A stretch of 64,000 nt of DNA from Trichosphaerium sp. ATCC 40318 (taxonomy: Eukaryota > Discosea > Flabellinia > Trichosidae), in assembly GCA_038496445.1 (NCBI GenBank), contig JALMLS010000320.1, positions 345,290 to 409,289 of the forward strand, read 5' to 3'. Position 1 is the stretch's first letter. Each line of letters begins with the position of its first letter. The notes under the pieces are model-generated. The model was not told the origin of the DNA. It searched no databases and saw only the letters and a program-made list of their open reading frames with translations. Below, piece by piece: positions 32,508 to 45,304 of the stretch. A program made the translations under genes and the position numbers.

Positions 32508-35127
32508 CTAGTTTATAGTTGTATCAAAAGCAAGGTACTTCACTTCAAAGTTTCCACGCTTATAAATACGATATACTTGTACACAAAACTCAAGAGTCTT
32601 CTTTTTGATACTATTAAGTTTCAATATTAGATCACCAAGGACTTCTTGTTCTTTTTCCAAATCAACAATAGGCACACCATGAAAAAACTTGAAAAAAAAA
32701 AAAGAATAAGAAATCGCATAAAAAGAACAAAGTAAAGTAAAATTCTGGAGTTCATTAAGCGTTCTCTCTTGAAGTTATATTTTTCTCCACATCACACAAT
32801 AACTATGAAATGTGGTCTTATTCCTTTGTATATAAAAATGTTTTTATAACAGCGTGATGAGTGACGACTCAACTTGTTGTTGGTGTTGTGAGAAAAAACT
32901 GGTTTTAGGATAAATCGTAGTTGATTTTGCTTGCCAAATTCTATTGTAGAAAAGCTCCAATTCTTTTTGTTTGAAGTTTTTTACGTACTGGTTTATCTGT
33001 ATGAATCATAAGTGGTAGAATACTTGATGATTTCGGTTCTTCTATGAACAAAGTGAAGAAAAAAATACGTTTGTTATCTTTTTTACTGATAACAGTAAAA
33101 TTCTCTATTCTCTCCGGATACCAACCCTAGAACAAAAGAATGAATTTCCGAAAAAACAACTGAGCACTTAAAATAATTATACAGGAATAAAATCAGAAAC
33201 AAGATAAATATACTCAAAGGGGAATAAGAAAATAAGAAGCAGGCAAGTTATTGCTGTAAAAAATTAGAAAAAGTAACACTTTGGTGGTGTTTTGAAGTCA
33301 CATGTGCGAACTTGATATGCACGTGCCATGCAAAACATGATACTCAAGCACGTGTTATGGATACATGCTTATCATTTTTTGACTCAAACAAAAAGGTACC
33401 TTAATAATTCCACTTGAATGATACTTGTTTGGAAGCTTAGTGCTATTTAATATAGTACTAATAGGCGTAAATGGCATATGACTGAACTGATGGCACGCTA
33501 ATATATGACATTAACAATAAAGTATTTCAATAAATTGTCTTACTTGATACAACACGTGTAGCTGATACAGGTGGAGTGTAAACACTCAGCGATGCTTTTT
33601 TAGGCGTTGTTTTTCTTTCTTTCTCAGCAATCTTATTGTACTCACTAGAGACAGCTTAGAAGTCAATACCCAACAATTGCATCAACATACCTAATTAATT
33701 TAGCAACACGCTCATCTGATTCTTCAATAATTGCGACAACTGGCTTGTTATGATCGATTGTATGTAGCTCAAGATTGTCATAGTATTTTCCTAAAATATT
33801 CTTAGTTCAGAAAGTGATTTACAATGTTGTCAAGACACGTACTACTTCTGAGGAACTTTATGTTCACCCATAATCCTATTAAGTTATCTTCGAAATGATA
33901 TGAACCCTCCCAAGCTATGACAGGCATAATTTTACCGACACTAGGACGTTCAACAGCACCATAAGCCCTAAGACTTTTCGTCAAAAAAAACGTAAAAAGA
34001 AAAAAAAACGATGTATTCAAAAAGCCCCACTACGTACTCGTCTCCATTCTCTTGATCGCCTGTACCATCCCATATCATTACTTTTTGTTTCTTATCTTCA
34101 TTTTGGATATCAAGAATCTTTACAAGTACATCACATGAAACACCTTCAGTAATCTCTTCAAGTTTTTTTAAGTAATCACTCTGTTCATCGTTATGCCTTT
34201 CCTCGGATACTAAACCTCCCTGATTCTTAGCCCACGTGCGTAAAACATTAAGCCTCTTTTTGTCGTTATCTATAAATGTAGGAAAGTCTGAGGATTGCCA
34301 TAAAAAGCTAACTTCTTCTCCAGGTTTGTCCGAATAAACAGTTAAAGCGCTGATTGCTTGTTTGTAAATCAACCACATCTTTCCATTATAAGTATCAACC
34401 TAACCCCAAGAATAAGATTTTACACAAAACACGTTATTATTAACTTGATAAATTGTAATCAACACAAGGCGCTGTCTAGCACGTGCAACAGCCAAAAAAC
34501 TGTCAGAAAAAATTCTTGAAACTACAAGTTTTTTTGAAGCGAACTCTTTGACCACCACGCACCCAAACACGGTGCAGGCGCACCACAGATCCAAAAGGCG
34601 GAAATTTTGGAGGTGTAGGATATGACTGCCTATTAAAAAAAAGCCTCACAGCCATATCATTGCACGATTCATCGCATATATTCATATTCATGTACCAATC
34701 TATTTTAAATCAGAAAAAAAGTAAAAACAAACAGCAAGTTTTTGTGCACGTGTTGTCACAAGAACAATAAGGTTTTATAACTGAGAGTTCGTGTTTAGTG
34801 TTGCTTACCACTTCCACTAGTTGCCTTCCATTCTGTGTACGAGAGAAGAATACCCCAAACGTAGAATTTTTTTCTGCCTGGTTTGCTGGTACCAGCGTAT
34901 ATATCTCCTAGAGGTGTGTATTCGTATTGAGCTTCTTTTTTTCTTTTCTTTTGAGGTTTTCTGTTATCTTGCTATTTTGATGTAAACGAATACATTCAAT
35001 GGTTTATTTATTGCGTTTTTATGCGTATTATAACGGTTTTGTTGTATAAAATGTAACGTACATGTATTTCAAAAGTTCTTTTACCCAAAGTGGATACGAG
35101 AACATCTGACGCGTTTGTGAATGCCAT
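32508..35127 (-). CDS. POT1: POT1-like telomere end-binding protein
   Basis: ATG 35127 (MAFTNASDVL) joins to YEYTPLGDIYAG, matching the YTPL-x-x-L start of POT1 OB1. This is followed by FYVWGILLSY, ICDESC, FGSVVRLHRVW and VDTYNGKMWLIY. OB2 begins RLNVLRTWAKNQ, then CDVLVKILDIQ and VMIWDGTGD, as in POT1 'LRVWA' and 'VWDGT'. A further module (PFTPISTILNS, YHSSGIIKGWYPERIENF, FFHGVPIVDLEKEQEVLG, CVQVYRIYK) matches the C-terminal OB. At least ten exons; the 3' introns are the longest in the window (about 300 nt, e.g. 32688-32988). POT1 binds the single-stranded 3' overhang of telomeres and recruits shelterin partners. The architecture is recognisable by motif order only; a CST/Cdc13 relative is the alternative. 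Confidence 0.75.
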
Positions 35128-35307
35128 CTAGGTGTCAGTTACAACTTTCTTGATTTTGGCGGGTTTATAATTGTTTTAAGCGCCTTGGTATTTGTTTTAT
35201 TTAGTTTCTATGGTTGTGCGGCCATAACCGCCCGAAATGCCACGAAGCAAAAAAAATCCAAAATGAATTCGCGTTGACTTTCGCTGTTGCCACTACAGTT
35301 AGTCAGC

Positions 35308-35881
35308 ATGACAGCAAATCGCCCAGTGGACGACATGGAAGAGTTTTTATCGCTTATGACAGAGTATAAACCAACGGTAATTCCAATCTTGTTTTATCAC
35401 TTGTTTTAATACTCTATAGATACCTGAAGAGGTAGTTGACTCTTGTTTAAAACGAACTGGCTTCGATTGTCCGGACGTTAGGGTGTACGGCAGTTTAATA
35501 CTGCATATTACGCGCATATAATTAATAATAACAATAGGCAAAGATTAGTAGCTGTAGCAGCACAAAAATTTATAGCGGATGTAGCAAATTCAGCTCTAAA
35601 CCATTGTAAAAAAAGACAACAATCTCAAACACTTCGTAACAAGGTGCGATATAAAAAATCACAGACGACGAAGAAAAAAAAAAAAACGTTTTTTTTGATG
35701 TTTTTGTTAAAAACAAACCCCTCTTTGTCGTCTATCTCATTTCAACTTTGACTGACACCATCAAAAGAACCGTAAATTAGTGATGAGTATGGACGATCTT
35801 TCAAAGGCATTGGCAGAATACGGAATAAACGTCGTTAAACCTGCTTATTTTGCAAATGATACATCGACTACTATCGTCTGA
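35308..35881 (+). CDS. TAF10: TFIID/SAGA subunit TAF10
   Basis: Four exons (35308-35376, 35420-35484, 35538-35643, 35768-35881) encode about 117 residues. The histone-fold signature is clear: DDMEEFLSLMTEYKPTIPEEVVDSCL, then RVQRLVAVAAQKFIADVANSAL, and the C-terminal LSKALAEYGINVVKPAYF, matching LPALAEYGI-x-V-x-KP-x-Y-F of TAF10. The protein is full length for the conserved domain and has no N-terminal extension. It forms histone-fold pairs with TAF3/TAF8 or SPT7 in TFIID and SAGA. It is divergently transcribed from the POT1-like gene (181 nt between ATGs), so they may share a promoter. Confidence 0.9.
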
Positions 35882-36662
35882 TATGTATAGTCACTGCTAT
35901 CTGATATGTGACCCCTCTCTCAGACTAAAGACCCAAGACCCTAGACCCAAGACACTAGACCCTCCCACGAATTTATTGTAGATATTAATGAACGTTGCTA
36001 AGTTCGTTGTAAGTAGCAGTTGCACTTTTTTACGTTTTTAGCGATTTTTTTATCTTTTTTTTTGAGCAAATAGGCTAGTATTATCGTGATACTATTAACA
36101 GGTATATGACGAGTTATTTGACGTAAGTATATTGCTCGTTATCGTTTCGTAGACGCAAAAATCGAAAAACGGCAAAAAAAAAAAAAACAGCCCGAAGCGA
36201 AACGTAAAACAGCTGGACTTGTAAAACCGCTTAGGTTCGCAGTATGTGCGCACATAATTTGCAAATTCGAAAAAAAAGTTCGGTTTAGTTTTTTGAGTGA
36301 TGACGAGATGCTGTTTTACATCACCATGTGTTGTAGTAATAGTCTAGTGTATAGCTGCTATTTTGAATGTAGTAGACTAATTATTTTACTGCACAGTTTT
36401 TGTGACAATAAGTTGTTGAAATAAGCCGGCTTTCAGTTGTTAACTAGTGTTGGAATCATTTTTAAACCATACCCTGGCAACTCCTTCTGCGTTACTGAAA
36501 ATACACAGATGCTCACTGAATAGTAAACCGTTTTCATACTGTTGTGCCTTGTACGGCAGTTCTTGTTCGTGGCAATGAATACTTTTGCTATGTATTAAAG
36601 TAACATTGGCAATGAGTTGTTTGTATTAGTCACACGAACAAGGAAGTTGCTATATTGTTTAT
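35882..36662. other. intergenic
   Basis: Apart from the short GACCC repeat at 35924-35963 nothing is seen. Several homopolymer tracts. Confidence 0.5.
35924..35963. repeat. short imperfect repeat, unit about 14 nt
   Basis: Two copies of CCCAAGACMCTAGA plus a partial third copy lie just downstream of TAF10. It is not a telomere-type repeat. Confidence 0.5.
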
Positions 36663-38480
36663 TCAAAGTATGATACTTAACAACAAAGTAGCTACCAGTA
36701 CAATAATTGGAATCCTTTTTACACATACGTCGCTAGGCATACTCGGAGTATTATCAATTGTTTTACAATTTGTGATTGTAATTGAGATGATAGCAAATAA
36801 TCCTGTTGATGATCGTGTTGATTCCATACATTGTGTATCACGTAAGGCTACCTGCGAGTCAAATTGAGTTGTACAGGAACGTTGTTGTGAAACAATAAGA
36901 GTAATATTCTATGAACAAGTGAGCTTCCACAGTCGGAAAAAAGTAAGAATCGATTGTAGGTAGTAAAGTCTCAAAGAGAATATAATGTTGTTAAATCTGC
37001 ACGTACCTTTTCGGTAGTATCAACACTAAAAGAGCCTTCAACACATCCTCTTACGTCTATTATAGTTGTATCTGATTTAAATTTCAAAGGCGTATTGCTA
37101 CCTGTCAAATTTCCTTTAATAAACATTAGCAAACAAAAAGAAGCTTCATTTTCTTTGGTGGTGTGTACCAGCTACATAAAAATTTGAAATTATTTCAAAC
37201 TCTTTTTCATCTAACACGACATTACCTAGTGCTCATTATTAGCAAACACATAAAGGGTTTCGGTAAAGAGAATAAAAAAGTACTTTGTTTTCGTGTATCA
37301 CGTGGAATCTCACACAACCCTGTTGTTGCTGCAGAACCGACACACCTGATGTCTTCCCATCCGTCTCGCACTCCTCTATAACACGCTGTTAGCTTTTTTT
37401 ACTTCTCACAAAAGCTAGTAGTACATGGTAGCGCATTTCTCGTTCTTAAGTTTATTTGGTTGATTACCATGCCAAGGGCTACGAAAGAATTTTGTTCCGT
37501 ATTCTAATGGCTCATTAGATATTTCCTATGGTTATTAGTATCTGCGACTCAATACAAGTAATTGCACCCATTCGAATTGTCCTATATCTCTAAAGCCTAC
37601 AGTGAGACCTATCCATGAAGGAAGTTGTGACCCAACTACCGAATATGCAAACATGTTTTCTTCTTCAGAGTTTATAGAAATAAGATAGCCTCCTTGCATC
37701 ATACACAAACCTTTAAAACGATAGGTATTAGGGCTTGAAATCTCACGTTTGAATTGAGTACCTTGTGCTTGCAACCACGTGGTATCCTTCTGAAAAACGT
37801 TGTAGCAGTGACCTTTTTTAAGGTTTTAACAACTTTTTTACACAAACCAAACTAGTTCACCTGCAAATGAGTGTTCACAAGGTATGTCATCTGGTACTTC
37901 TATACAATTTAACGAAATATTAAGCATAGAAGGAGGCTTTAGGGATTCACATAAGTAATTTGGTTCGTCACAGAAGAAACTCTAACCACCTGTTAAAAAC
38001 CCGTCCAAAACTACATCTTGTTTGTGTACTGTATCCGAAAGTGACATGCATCTGTCGACTCCTTCGGTTCTGATTGTAGTAGCGGTAGTATAAAACTCAT
38101 TTACTAGAGTACCATCGAGCCACAAGTCATGAGTACCATTACTTTCTATCATTATACGTAAATCCTATGTTCATCAATTGAGCGAAAATTAAAAGTTGAG
38201 GTTCTGGACTTACAGCGAAAGTGGACATCGCAGCTCCCTCGACTACGCTAGTTAACACTAGCGGAATAGAGTCTATAATAAAGCACGAGAGTTAATATTA
38301 CAGTAAGGACGTGATAAAAAAGGGCGTTGAAGGTGTACCTCCTTCGCACGTGTCTATTCCGCCCATTGATTTATGGAGATGATAAACTGTGTTGTTCCAA
38401 ACGCACGAAGATACTAATTCGCTTACTACGACGCTCATACACGATAAAAATATTAAAGAATACAGAAGAGATGCTTTCAT
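36663..38480 (-). CDS. type I membrane protein with C-type lectin domain
   Basis: ATG 38480 begins a signal peptide (ASLLYSLIFLSCMSVVVS). After two short exons and a Cys-rich exon (CDEPNYLCES) comes a C-type lectin fold: GHCYNVF, TTWLQAQ, GGYLISINSEEENMFAYS, SWIGLTVG, FEW, then after splicing KCATI and DGWEDIRC ending in LCEIPR, with the canonical disulfide cysteines. A further exon (FYVAGNLTGSNTPLKF) leads to a C-terminal membrane helix (IPIIVLVATLLLSIIL) that ends the protein at TGA 36663. A 33-nt in-frame intron removes an apparent TAG after DTVHKQD. No EPN/QPD calcium-binding triplet is evident, so sugar binding is not assured. Likely a surface adhesion or recognition receptor. Confidence 0.75.
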
Positions 38481-38748
38481 TGTTCTTAGGCGTATTTGAA
38501 GTAGACTAGCCACAAATAATGTGAACCAGACACAAATCACGTGAAAACCACACAATTTCACTGCAAATAACAGAACAACAGATTTAGAAGCTTAAAGAAG
38601 AAATTGGATCAAAAGTTATTAGTGTATCCTTGCTGAGTACTATACGTGAGCATATGAGCAGGAATAGTATGGCACAAATTAGGAGTGGTAGTTTAAAAGG
38701 AGTGGCAGCATCTCTTTTGAGACAGTTTCGAAAACTATTTTTGATTGT

Positions 38749-39107
38749 TGATATTTACTGGATTTCGAGAATGTTGAGACGTTTTTACTCATCTCATAAC
38801 CATCTTAAAGTTCAATTTCTGGTTTAGTCATGTAGCTAGTATTCTATACTTATTGGCATCAAAACCATTTTGCAATTTGTTCTTGCTGTGCTGAGGAAAA
38901 GTACCGACAGTCAAAGCAACTTTTTTCAAAACAAAATTTTTTATTTTAAATTTTCGGAATTTCTGTAACTGTCTCAAAGCGATGCTGCCCTTAACGTCAC
39001 ACTAAAATAGCCGGGTCAAAGCTAGCAAACTAACGCACTGATACAATTAGTTTAATTTATAACGCAATAATGCTACAAACTAGTAAATACACCGCTCAAA
39101 GGTAAAC
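38749..39107 (+). repeat. inverted dispersed repeat, copy A
   Basis: About 350 nt match the reverse complement of 62972-63323 almost base for base (for example TGCTGCCCTTAACGTCACAC). The segment includes the upstream region, the ATG and all of exon 1 of the F-box/LRR gene, ending a few bases into its first intron. Confidence 0.9.
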
Positions 39108-40279
39108 TTATACTTCATTGCTCTATTTTTCGCTTAAAATATCTCTACAGCACGCAAATAAGCATCTTGGACTTCCCTACAGAGATTTTAGCTCATATAT
39201 TACGGCAACTTACAAAAGCGCGATTTACAGCTTGTCAAACCTGTCATAGCATTGCTTCTATCATACACGACATTATAGGATACGACAGCGTTACAATAAG
39301 TACTGTGGACCATGCCAAATCGCTTCTAAAACACACCAGCACTCTTACATACACTAAAATCAAAATGATTGGTAACATTCCATGTAGTATTATAAAAGAG
39401 TTTGCTGGTGTTCGCAACATTAGTATTGGAGTTTCTGAAGGTATAACAGATGAATGTATCAAATCACTTGCTGGTGTCCATACCATTAATCTGAGCAATA
39501 AAAACTGTAATGATGGGGATCTCACACTTTCTGCCTTGCTAGCAGGTGGTTGCTGCAAGTCTATTACAGATGAAGGGATAAAAGCTCTTGCTGGTGTTCA
39601 TGAGATTAACCTTTATAACTTAGATGTTACAGATGAAGGTATCAAATCGCTGGCTGGTGTTCATACCATTGACTTAAGTTGCTGTTACAACATTACAGAT
39701 GAAGGTGTAAAAGCTCTTGCTGGTGTTCATACCATTCACCTGTATGATTGTGATATTACAGATGAAGGTATCAAATCACTGGCTGGTGTTCATACCATAG
39801 ATTTAGGTAACTGTGATATTACAGATGAAGGTGTAAAATCTCTTGCTGGTGTTCATACCATTCACCTGTATGACTGTGACATTACAGATGAAGGTATCAA
39901 ATCACTGGCTGGTGTTCATACCATTAACTTAAGTTGCTGCCACTACATTACAGATGAAGGTGTAAAATCGCTTGCTGGAGTTCATACCATTTTTCTAAAC
40001 AATACTAGAGTTACAGATGAAGGTATTAAGAACCTTTCAGGAGTGCATACAATCGGCCTTCGTTTTTGTAAACAAATAACAAACGTCAATGCACTTTCAG
40101 GTGTTCATACTGCCATACTTGCAAATACTTCAGTAACAGATGAAGGCATACAATCGCTCTCTGATGCTTATAGGATAGATCTTTGTAATTGTATATACAT
40201 TACAGATGAAGGCATCAAATCACTTAATGGTGAGGTGTTGCATACGATGAATCTTGTTGGTGCATCGGCCACATATTAG
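39070..40279 (+). CDS. intact F-box/LRR protein
   Basis: Exon 1 (39070-39101, MLQTSKYTAQ) splices to a long exon (39163-40279). The F-box is ILDFPTEILAHILRQL. About 13 LRRs follow, most reading ITDEGIKSLAGVHTI-x-L with very little variation, and adjacent repeats are nearly identical at the DNA level, which suggests recent repeat expansion or gene conversion. The last repeats degenerate (EVLHTMNLVG). F-box proteins bind Skp1 and present substrates held by the LRR arc to an SCF ubiquitin ligase. The frame starting at TTG 39167 is not the real start; exon 1 with its ATG lies in the inverted repeat. Paralogue of the broken gene at 27667-29628. Confidence 0.85.
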
Positions 40280-40666
40280 CGAAGACACTGATCACTGATG
40301 GAAGGCTATTTGATCACATACTTTAACAAACACGGAAAAGGAAGCATGTAGAAATATTTTCTAAATAAAAACTTGTATCCTTGTTTATACCGAACACATC
40401 AACGTTGTGTTGATGAAAGATTATCAATAAAAAAGTATTTTTATTTCTTGTAAGATATTTTTACATTATTCTTTGTTAGGTTCTCTCTTATGTATGGTAA
40501 GGAAGATATTTGATGGCATTGTTACAAACTGGAAAACCTTAAAAAAAAAATCATGTTCTAGTCGGTTTGGTTTATTTGAGTTTGCTCGTACCTTACACAC
40601 TTTCTTATCAATGTGAGATGGTCCAAATGACACCTAAATATTATGTCAATAGATACACGAAATGTT

Positions 40667-42931
40667 TTAAAAATGGACCGTATAGCGAGAGCAAAATAAA
40701 GCCAAAAAGACATTTATTTCCAACGAAGCCAAAGCTCTTCCAGGACAAACACGTGGTCCTCCACCAAAAGGTATCCACGCTTCTCTTCCATTCGCTTTGC
40801 CTTGATAGAACACTTAGGAGCAATACCAACATAAAAAAGCAACAGTTAAACAACACAAACGTTGTCAGTACAGCGATGAGTTCAAGTCACATTTAAAGAA
40901 AAAAAAAAGAAAATTAAGTACTTGGTCTATCCCATCTATATGGATCAAAAACATGTGGCTCATCATAGTACTTCGATGACATATGCATTGATTCTATGCC
41001 CACATGAACAATAGACTTCTTTTTTATGTGTATCTCTAAGTGGTATTACAACAAAAAACACCTTAAGGAAGAAAACAAAACGCACTTCCATGGTTCTTAG
41101 TTTCAAAAGAAAAGTCTTTAAACGCTTCTAAAACGACAACAGATGCTGGAGCTGCAATCCTTAATGTCTAAACACATGAAAATATTAGCCTCGGACATGA
41201 CGTTGGACACAAGGAGCAAATAAAATGATGTCAACCTCTTTGGCAAATTTTGAAGTAAAAGGAAGAGCTATTGCTTTCTTAAATTCGAGTCCATCTATAT
41301 CGCCACCAAAGGACTCAACAGCTTCTTTTCTTATGGCATCTTGATGTTCCGGATGCTTTGCAAGATAATACAAACACCATGCCTTTGTTATAGACGAAGT
41401 ATCAGTTCCTGCTGCGTAAAGTGTAAAAATTCCTCCCTAGAAATTTGATTTTAGATCTTGTTGGATTTTACAAAAAGCTGTTGTTACCAATAACTGTTTA
41501 TCTGTTAGTTTTGATTCACCGTCTGCAGCTTGGATCATAGACTAGTAGGTGGCCATTTTAGTGGTTTTGATTGATTGCGATTTGATGATGGTACCTGGAC
41601 AAGGGTAGGATCTTTGTTGCTTGATGTCTTAATATCGTTAATCGCTATGTCAAAGTTAAAGTGTTTTTTTGTAATAAAGCATTGTACTCTTTTTTATTCT
41701 AGGTAGCACAAAATTCTTAACATCCTTAAAGTATTGTTTTTCAAAATCAGGAGCCCAGAATTTATAGTATGGAAATCGAAAAACAATACGTTTTGCAACA
41801 ACCTATAAAAACAAAAAAGTTGATGAGATTTGAAAAGGAGTTTGGGAAAAGAAAGAAACGTTTCTTGAACACCAGGCGGTAAATTATACTCAGTGATAAC
41901 TTCATTAATTATCAGAGTAGTTACTCACATATTACAGAAAAGGGAAGGTGATCACATGAAATGTAATAACAACTGGTATAGTAAAGCCAAAAAAAAAAAA
42001 AGAAGAAAAAAGGTATTTGTTGATTGCATTCTATCACGTGGAGTTACTACGATGTTTACATACCTTAAAACCTGTATCTAGAATACTACAGAATTTATTC
42101 CCATCTGGATCACCACCTAAAACATTTGTACGCATTCCAAAACTAAGCAAACTGATGATATCAAAAGTAATCTTATTTGTTTCCGTCCTCGGTGCAAACT
42201 CTTTCTTTTTCTCAGCAAGTTCATCAAACCTATAGACACATAAGATAAGAACAATATTATGAGGTACCTAGTCAAAAAGTTTTGCATGATTTCCTTAATC
42301 AAGTGAAATTGTTTCAAAAGGTAGTTGTTACTAAAACCGGGCGCCATCAGCCTTCGTTGAACCTTCCAAGACTCTCCGTTAGCCCAAAACACACCATGAA
42401 CACCAACGAATCCCTGTAGAGTTAGTCAGCCTAAATTGAAAGAAGTAAAACGTACAGAATCAAGTAGTGGGTTTCTTTGTCTAGAAGGTCTTCCAAATGA
42501 TGCAGGACGCGCATTTAAGATAACACGTGCGTCATCTAGTCATATTAGCAACACTAAGGTGACAATAGAGAGGATTTGACATACCAGGGTCACAGAACTG
42601 AGTTATTTCAACGCCCATCACTTTATAAGCGAAACAATCGCCATACTCTTGTTGATACTACATTTATAAGCTAAATGAACCAATTTGTAGAGAACTGTCA
42701 CAAATATAGAAGCAAACGTAACAATTAAATGGGTTTTTTATCATAAAAAGGCCAAAAGCACCGTACCTGTACAAATTTATTCGCAATGTTGTTCAAATCA
42801 ATTACAAAGTCTAGTAATACGCCTATGAAAGGCAATCCAATAGGTCCAGGGAGATTAAAGCTACGGCTTGTTTTGTAGCCGTAAAAAGCAATGATGCTTA
42901 GTAATAAAAACAACAATACAAACCACAACAT
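40667..42931 (-). CDS. cytochrome P450
   Basis: N-terminal membrane anchor (WFVLLFLLLSIIAFYG) and Pro hinge (LPGPIGLPFIG) start at ATG 42931. Exons spread to about 40667 encode GESWKVQRRLMAPGFS (C-helix WxxxR), an oxygen-binding I-helix (AAGTDTSS), the PERF-region DPYRWDR, and the haem-binding loop FGGGPRVCPGRALA with the axial Cys. All core P450 signatures are present, so it should be an active microsomal monooxygenase. The 3' boundary is uncertain: the frame stops at TAA 40667, but an alternative splice to an exon near 40570-40620 would extend the tail. It needs NADPH-P450 reductase; substrate unknown. Intron 42524 region and others contain CACGTG. Confidence 0.85.
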
Positions 42932-43726
42932 TATGGCTTGTTGTACATAACAAAAAAGCCTTCAAATAACGCTTACACATTTAGCAATTTTAGGTGAATC
43001 TACTCAGATACGTTACGTCTGCACTCACGTGTTGACAGTTCTTTATCACGTGTATTCTCGGAATGGTAATAAACCATTTAATACGCTTTACATGTAACTC
43101 AACAACTTCTAATAATTCTAATGAACAAATTTTGTGGACTATATTGTTGAAGACTTTCCATATCTTGGCACGTGACCACAGGCAATCTCTAAAGCTAAAT
43201 CTATACACGTTGAAAGATCCTTGTAATTCTAACCAATAGTTCCGAAGCAATAGGAATGATAAGGGAGTGACTGAGTTCGATGTTGAAAGAGGCACTGTTA
43301 ACTTGACAACAAAGAAAAAAACTTTCCAACTTGTTTAGTGTCGCAAAGCACGCGTAGAATAGCAATATGGTTGTTGCACCATTATGAAAAATTTTATAGC
43401 AAACTGTCGCTATTCAAAGCGTGAAAGAAAACGCGTAGTTGGCATACCAAAAGCGAAAAAAAAAAAGAAACGGAAAAAAAAAAATTGTTTTGTTTTTTCC
43501 TGCGTGCCGTACGCCATTATTATAAATCACGTAGCCTTTTTTAAGCTTTTTGCAATAGCCTTGTTTTTATTTACATGTGAACAATGCCACAGGTGCTTCT
43601 GAGTAGATTTTGATAATGTGACACATTGCAATAAAACGTACGAGTTTGCTTTAAAAACCGCGTATATTATACGCAATAAGTTCATTGGGCGAGCATCTGT
43701 CAAAACAAAAAAAAAGCTGGTTTTGT
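42932..43726. other. intergenic, no supported gene
   Basis: An open frame at 42990-43295 (-) starts only at GTG, and one at 43384-43602 (+) is Lys-rich low complexity. Neither shows a family. Confidence 0.4.
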
Positions 43727-44196
43727 CTAATTTTTTCCTCCAGTGCTCATCATTAATGTAATGTTGTCTCCTTTGAGTAGTGTTCTGCCTAAAGTCTTCC
43801 TTGTTTTCTTTTTCAAAGAGATTTCAACAGCATCGTCTAAAACGAGGTTCATGTACTCGTCGAAGCCCTACACGCTATGAGGCGCTAAAATATAATATTT
43901 GGGAGTACTCACGATGATAATGCCCTCGATCCTTAGGTCTGTTTGCTCGTACATCCAAATCTGAACTGTGGCTTTCTAAAACACAATTAAACGCGTTCGG
44001 GGGTTATATACTATGGGCGTACGCTCTGCAAAAAGCGAAAGATCAGATTCTAAGCGAAAGTTAGTATTAGCGTGTATTAACAACGTAGGAATTTGCTAAG
44101 AGCGTTTATGTAAAAGAAAATTGCTTTAGATAATTTTTCACGTACGATCGGCTGAGTCATAATCTTCTTCACTTTAGGGCGCCTGTATCCTGACAT
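43727..44196 (-). CDS. SNRPE: spliceosomal Sm protein E
   Basis: Four exons from ATG 44196 ([17 protein letters not shown]) give NLIFRFLQS, then [21 protein letters not shown], then [21 protein letters not shown] and [17 protein letters not shown], the Sm1 and Sm2 motifs in the order and wording of SmE ([28 protein letters not shown]). About 90 residues, full length. SmE is part of the seven-member ring on U1, U2, U4 and U5 snRNAs. The first intron ends with a yeast-like branch site TACTAAC a few bases before the AG (about 44078). That a core splicing gene has three introns in under 500 nt shows how intron-dense the genome is. Confidence 0.92.
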
Positions 44197-45304
44197 GGTG
44201 AGTGTCTATTCGTAGCGGCAAATCGAAACAATTGAGACAAATCTTAACAGTATTTAAGCGGGGAGATCTCAGAATGCGTATGCTAGCCTTGTGAACGTTG
44301 TATGTCTTAGACAGTGAGGAAGAATACCCAGTACATTACCTGAAAGCCAAATGAAAAGTTGAGTGCGCTTTTCGGTACTACACGTACTTTTGCAGCTTAT
44401 ATTACATGCGTTGTACGATGATTTGCGAAACAACAATAGTTTTGGCTTTGTGGGTCACTTCTATCGCTCAACCAACCAATTGTGTTTTTAAGGGCGCACT
44501 CTGAGCAAAAAAAGCAAAAATTTGATCGTTTACGCCTCACTGGCCTGAATAATTTGTCTTATATTTTTGAAGCATACGCATTGCGCTTCTTGGTTTGCGT
44601 GTGTGGCTGGGTGTTAGGTCAAATCTGCTTTGTAAACTTGAAAAGTGTGGAATTTATTCTACTGCATCCTACAGTGCCCATACTTTCGTCACATGCCGCT
44701 ATATGATGTAAATGCGTCGTTAGTAGTGAAAAGTTGGAGAAACAGGGAGATTCTGAGAAATCGGCTTTTACATTAAACCACTTTGTTTTGCAATTATACA
44801 AAGTCTACACCACGTAAAAGGGCAGACTATTTTTACATTTCAATGTTTTCACTTTCAAAATTGTTTTTGGTAGACTCAGCTGGCAGCTAGAGAGAATTAC
44901 ACAAATTTTTTTTTGGTTGTAAATTTTATCGAAATTTCTGATGGACTGGCTTACTAGAAGGCCTAATCTCTGGACATTATAGTAATAAGGCAAAAAGCCA
45001 CTGATTAGGATCTACGGCTGTTTAGCGTTTAATTACTGTTAACAGAATGGTAATTATTTTTCTTCAACACGTAAAGTACTGCCAATGTTTTAAATCAGAA
45101 AATTTGAGATTTGCATAGTCTAACCAGTAAAATTAGAGCATTGTGCGCTCCTAACTATTGTCATTTTGTGCATATTGCTTCAATGGGTGAGAATTGTTAC
45201 TTGGGGGGTGGCGCTATGAATCCACTTGTTGTTTGTTATAATAACCCAGTTCCACTCTCGCACGTGCATGTCACTTAACTTTCTTATTTTTCATTGTTCT
45301 CAAC
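44197..45304. other. intergenic, no gene seen
   Basis: Open frames at 44482-44706 and 44805-44993 lack family or context. A CACGTG at about 45260 lies 40 nt upstream of the PARP-gene ATG. Confidence 0.5.

Noticed and set aside
35924-35963. Possible telomere-like repeat near POT1
   Set aside because: Unit CCCAAGAC.. is not a TTAGGG-type repeat and covers only about 40 nt inside gene-rich DNA.
36655-36867. Small plus-strand membrane ORF
   Set aside because: It is the antisense of the last exon of the C-type lectin gene, whose own frame encodes a sensible C-terminal membrane helix.
39244-39558. Minus-strand ORF opposite the F-box/LRR gene
   Set aside because: Antisense shadow of the repeat-rich coding exon.
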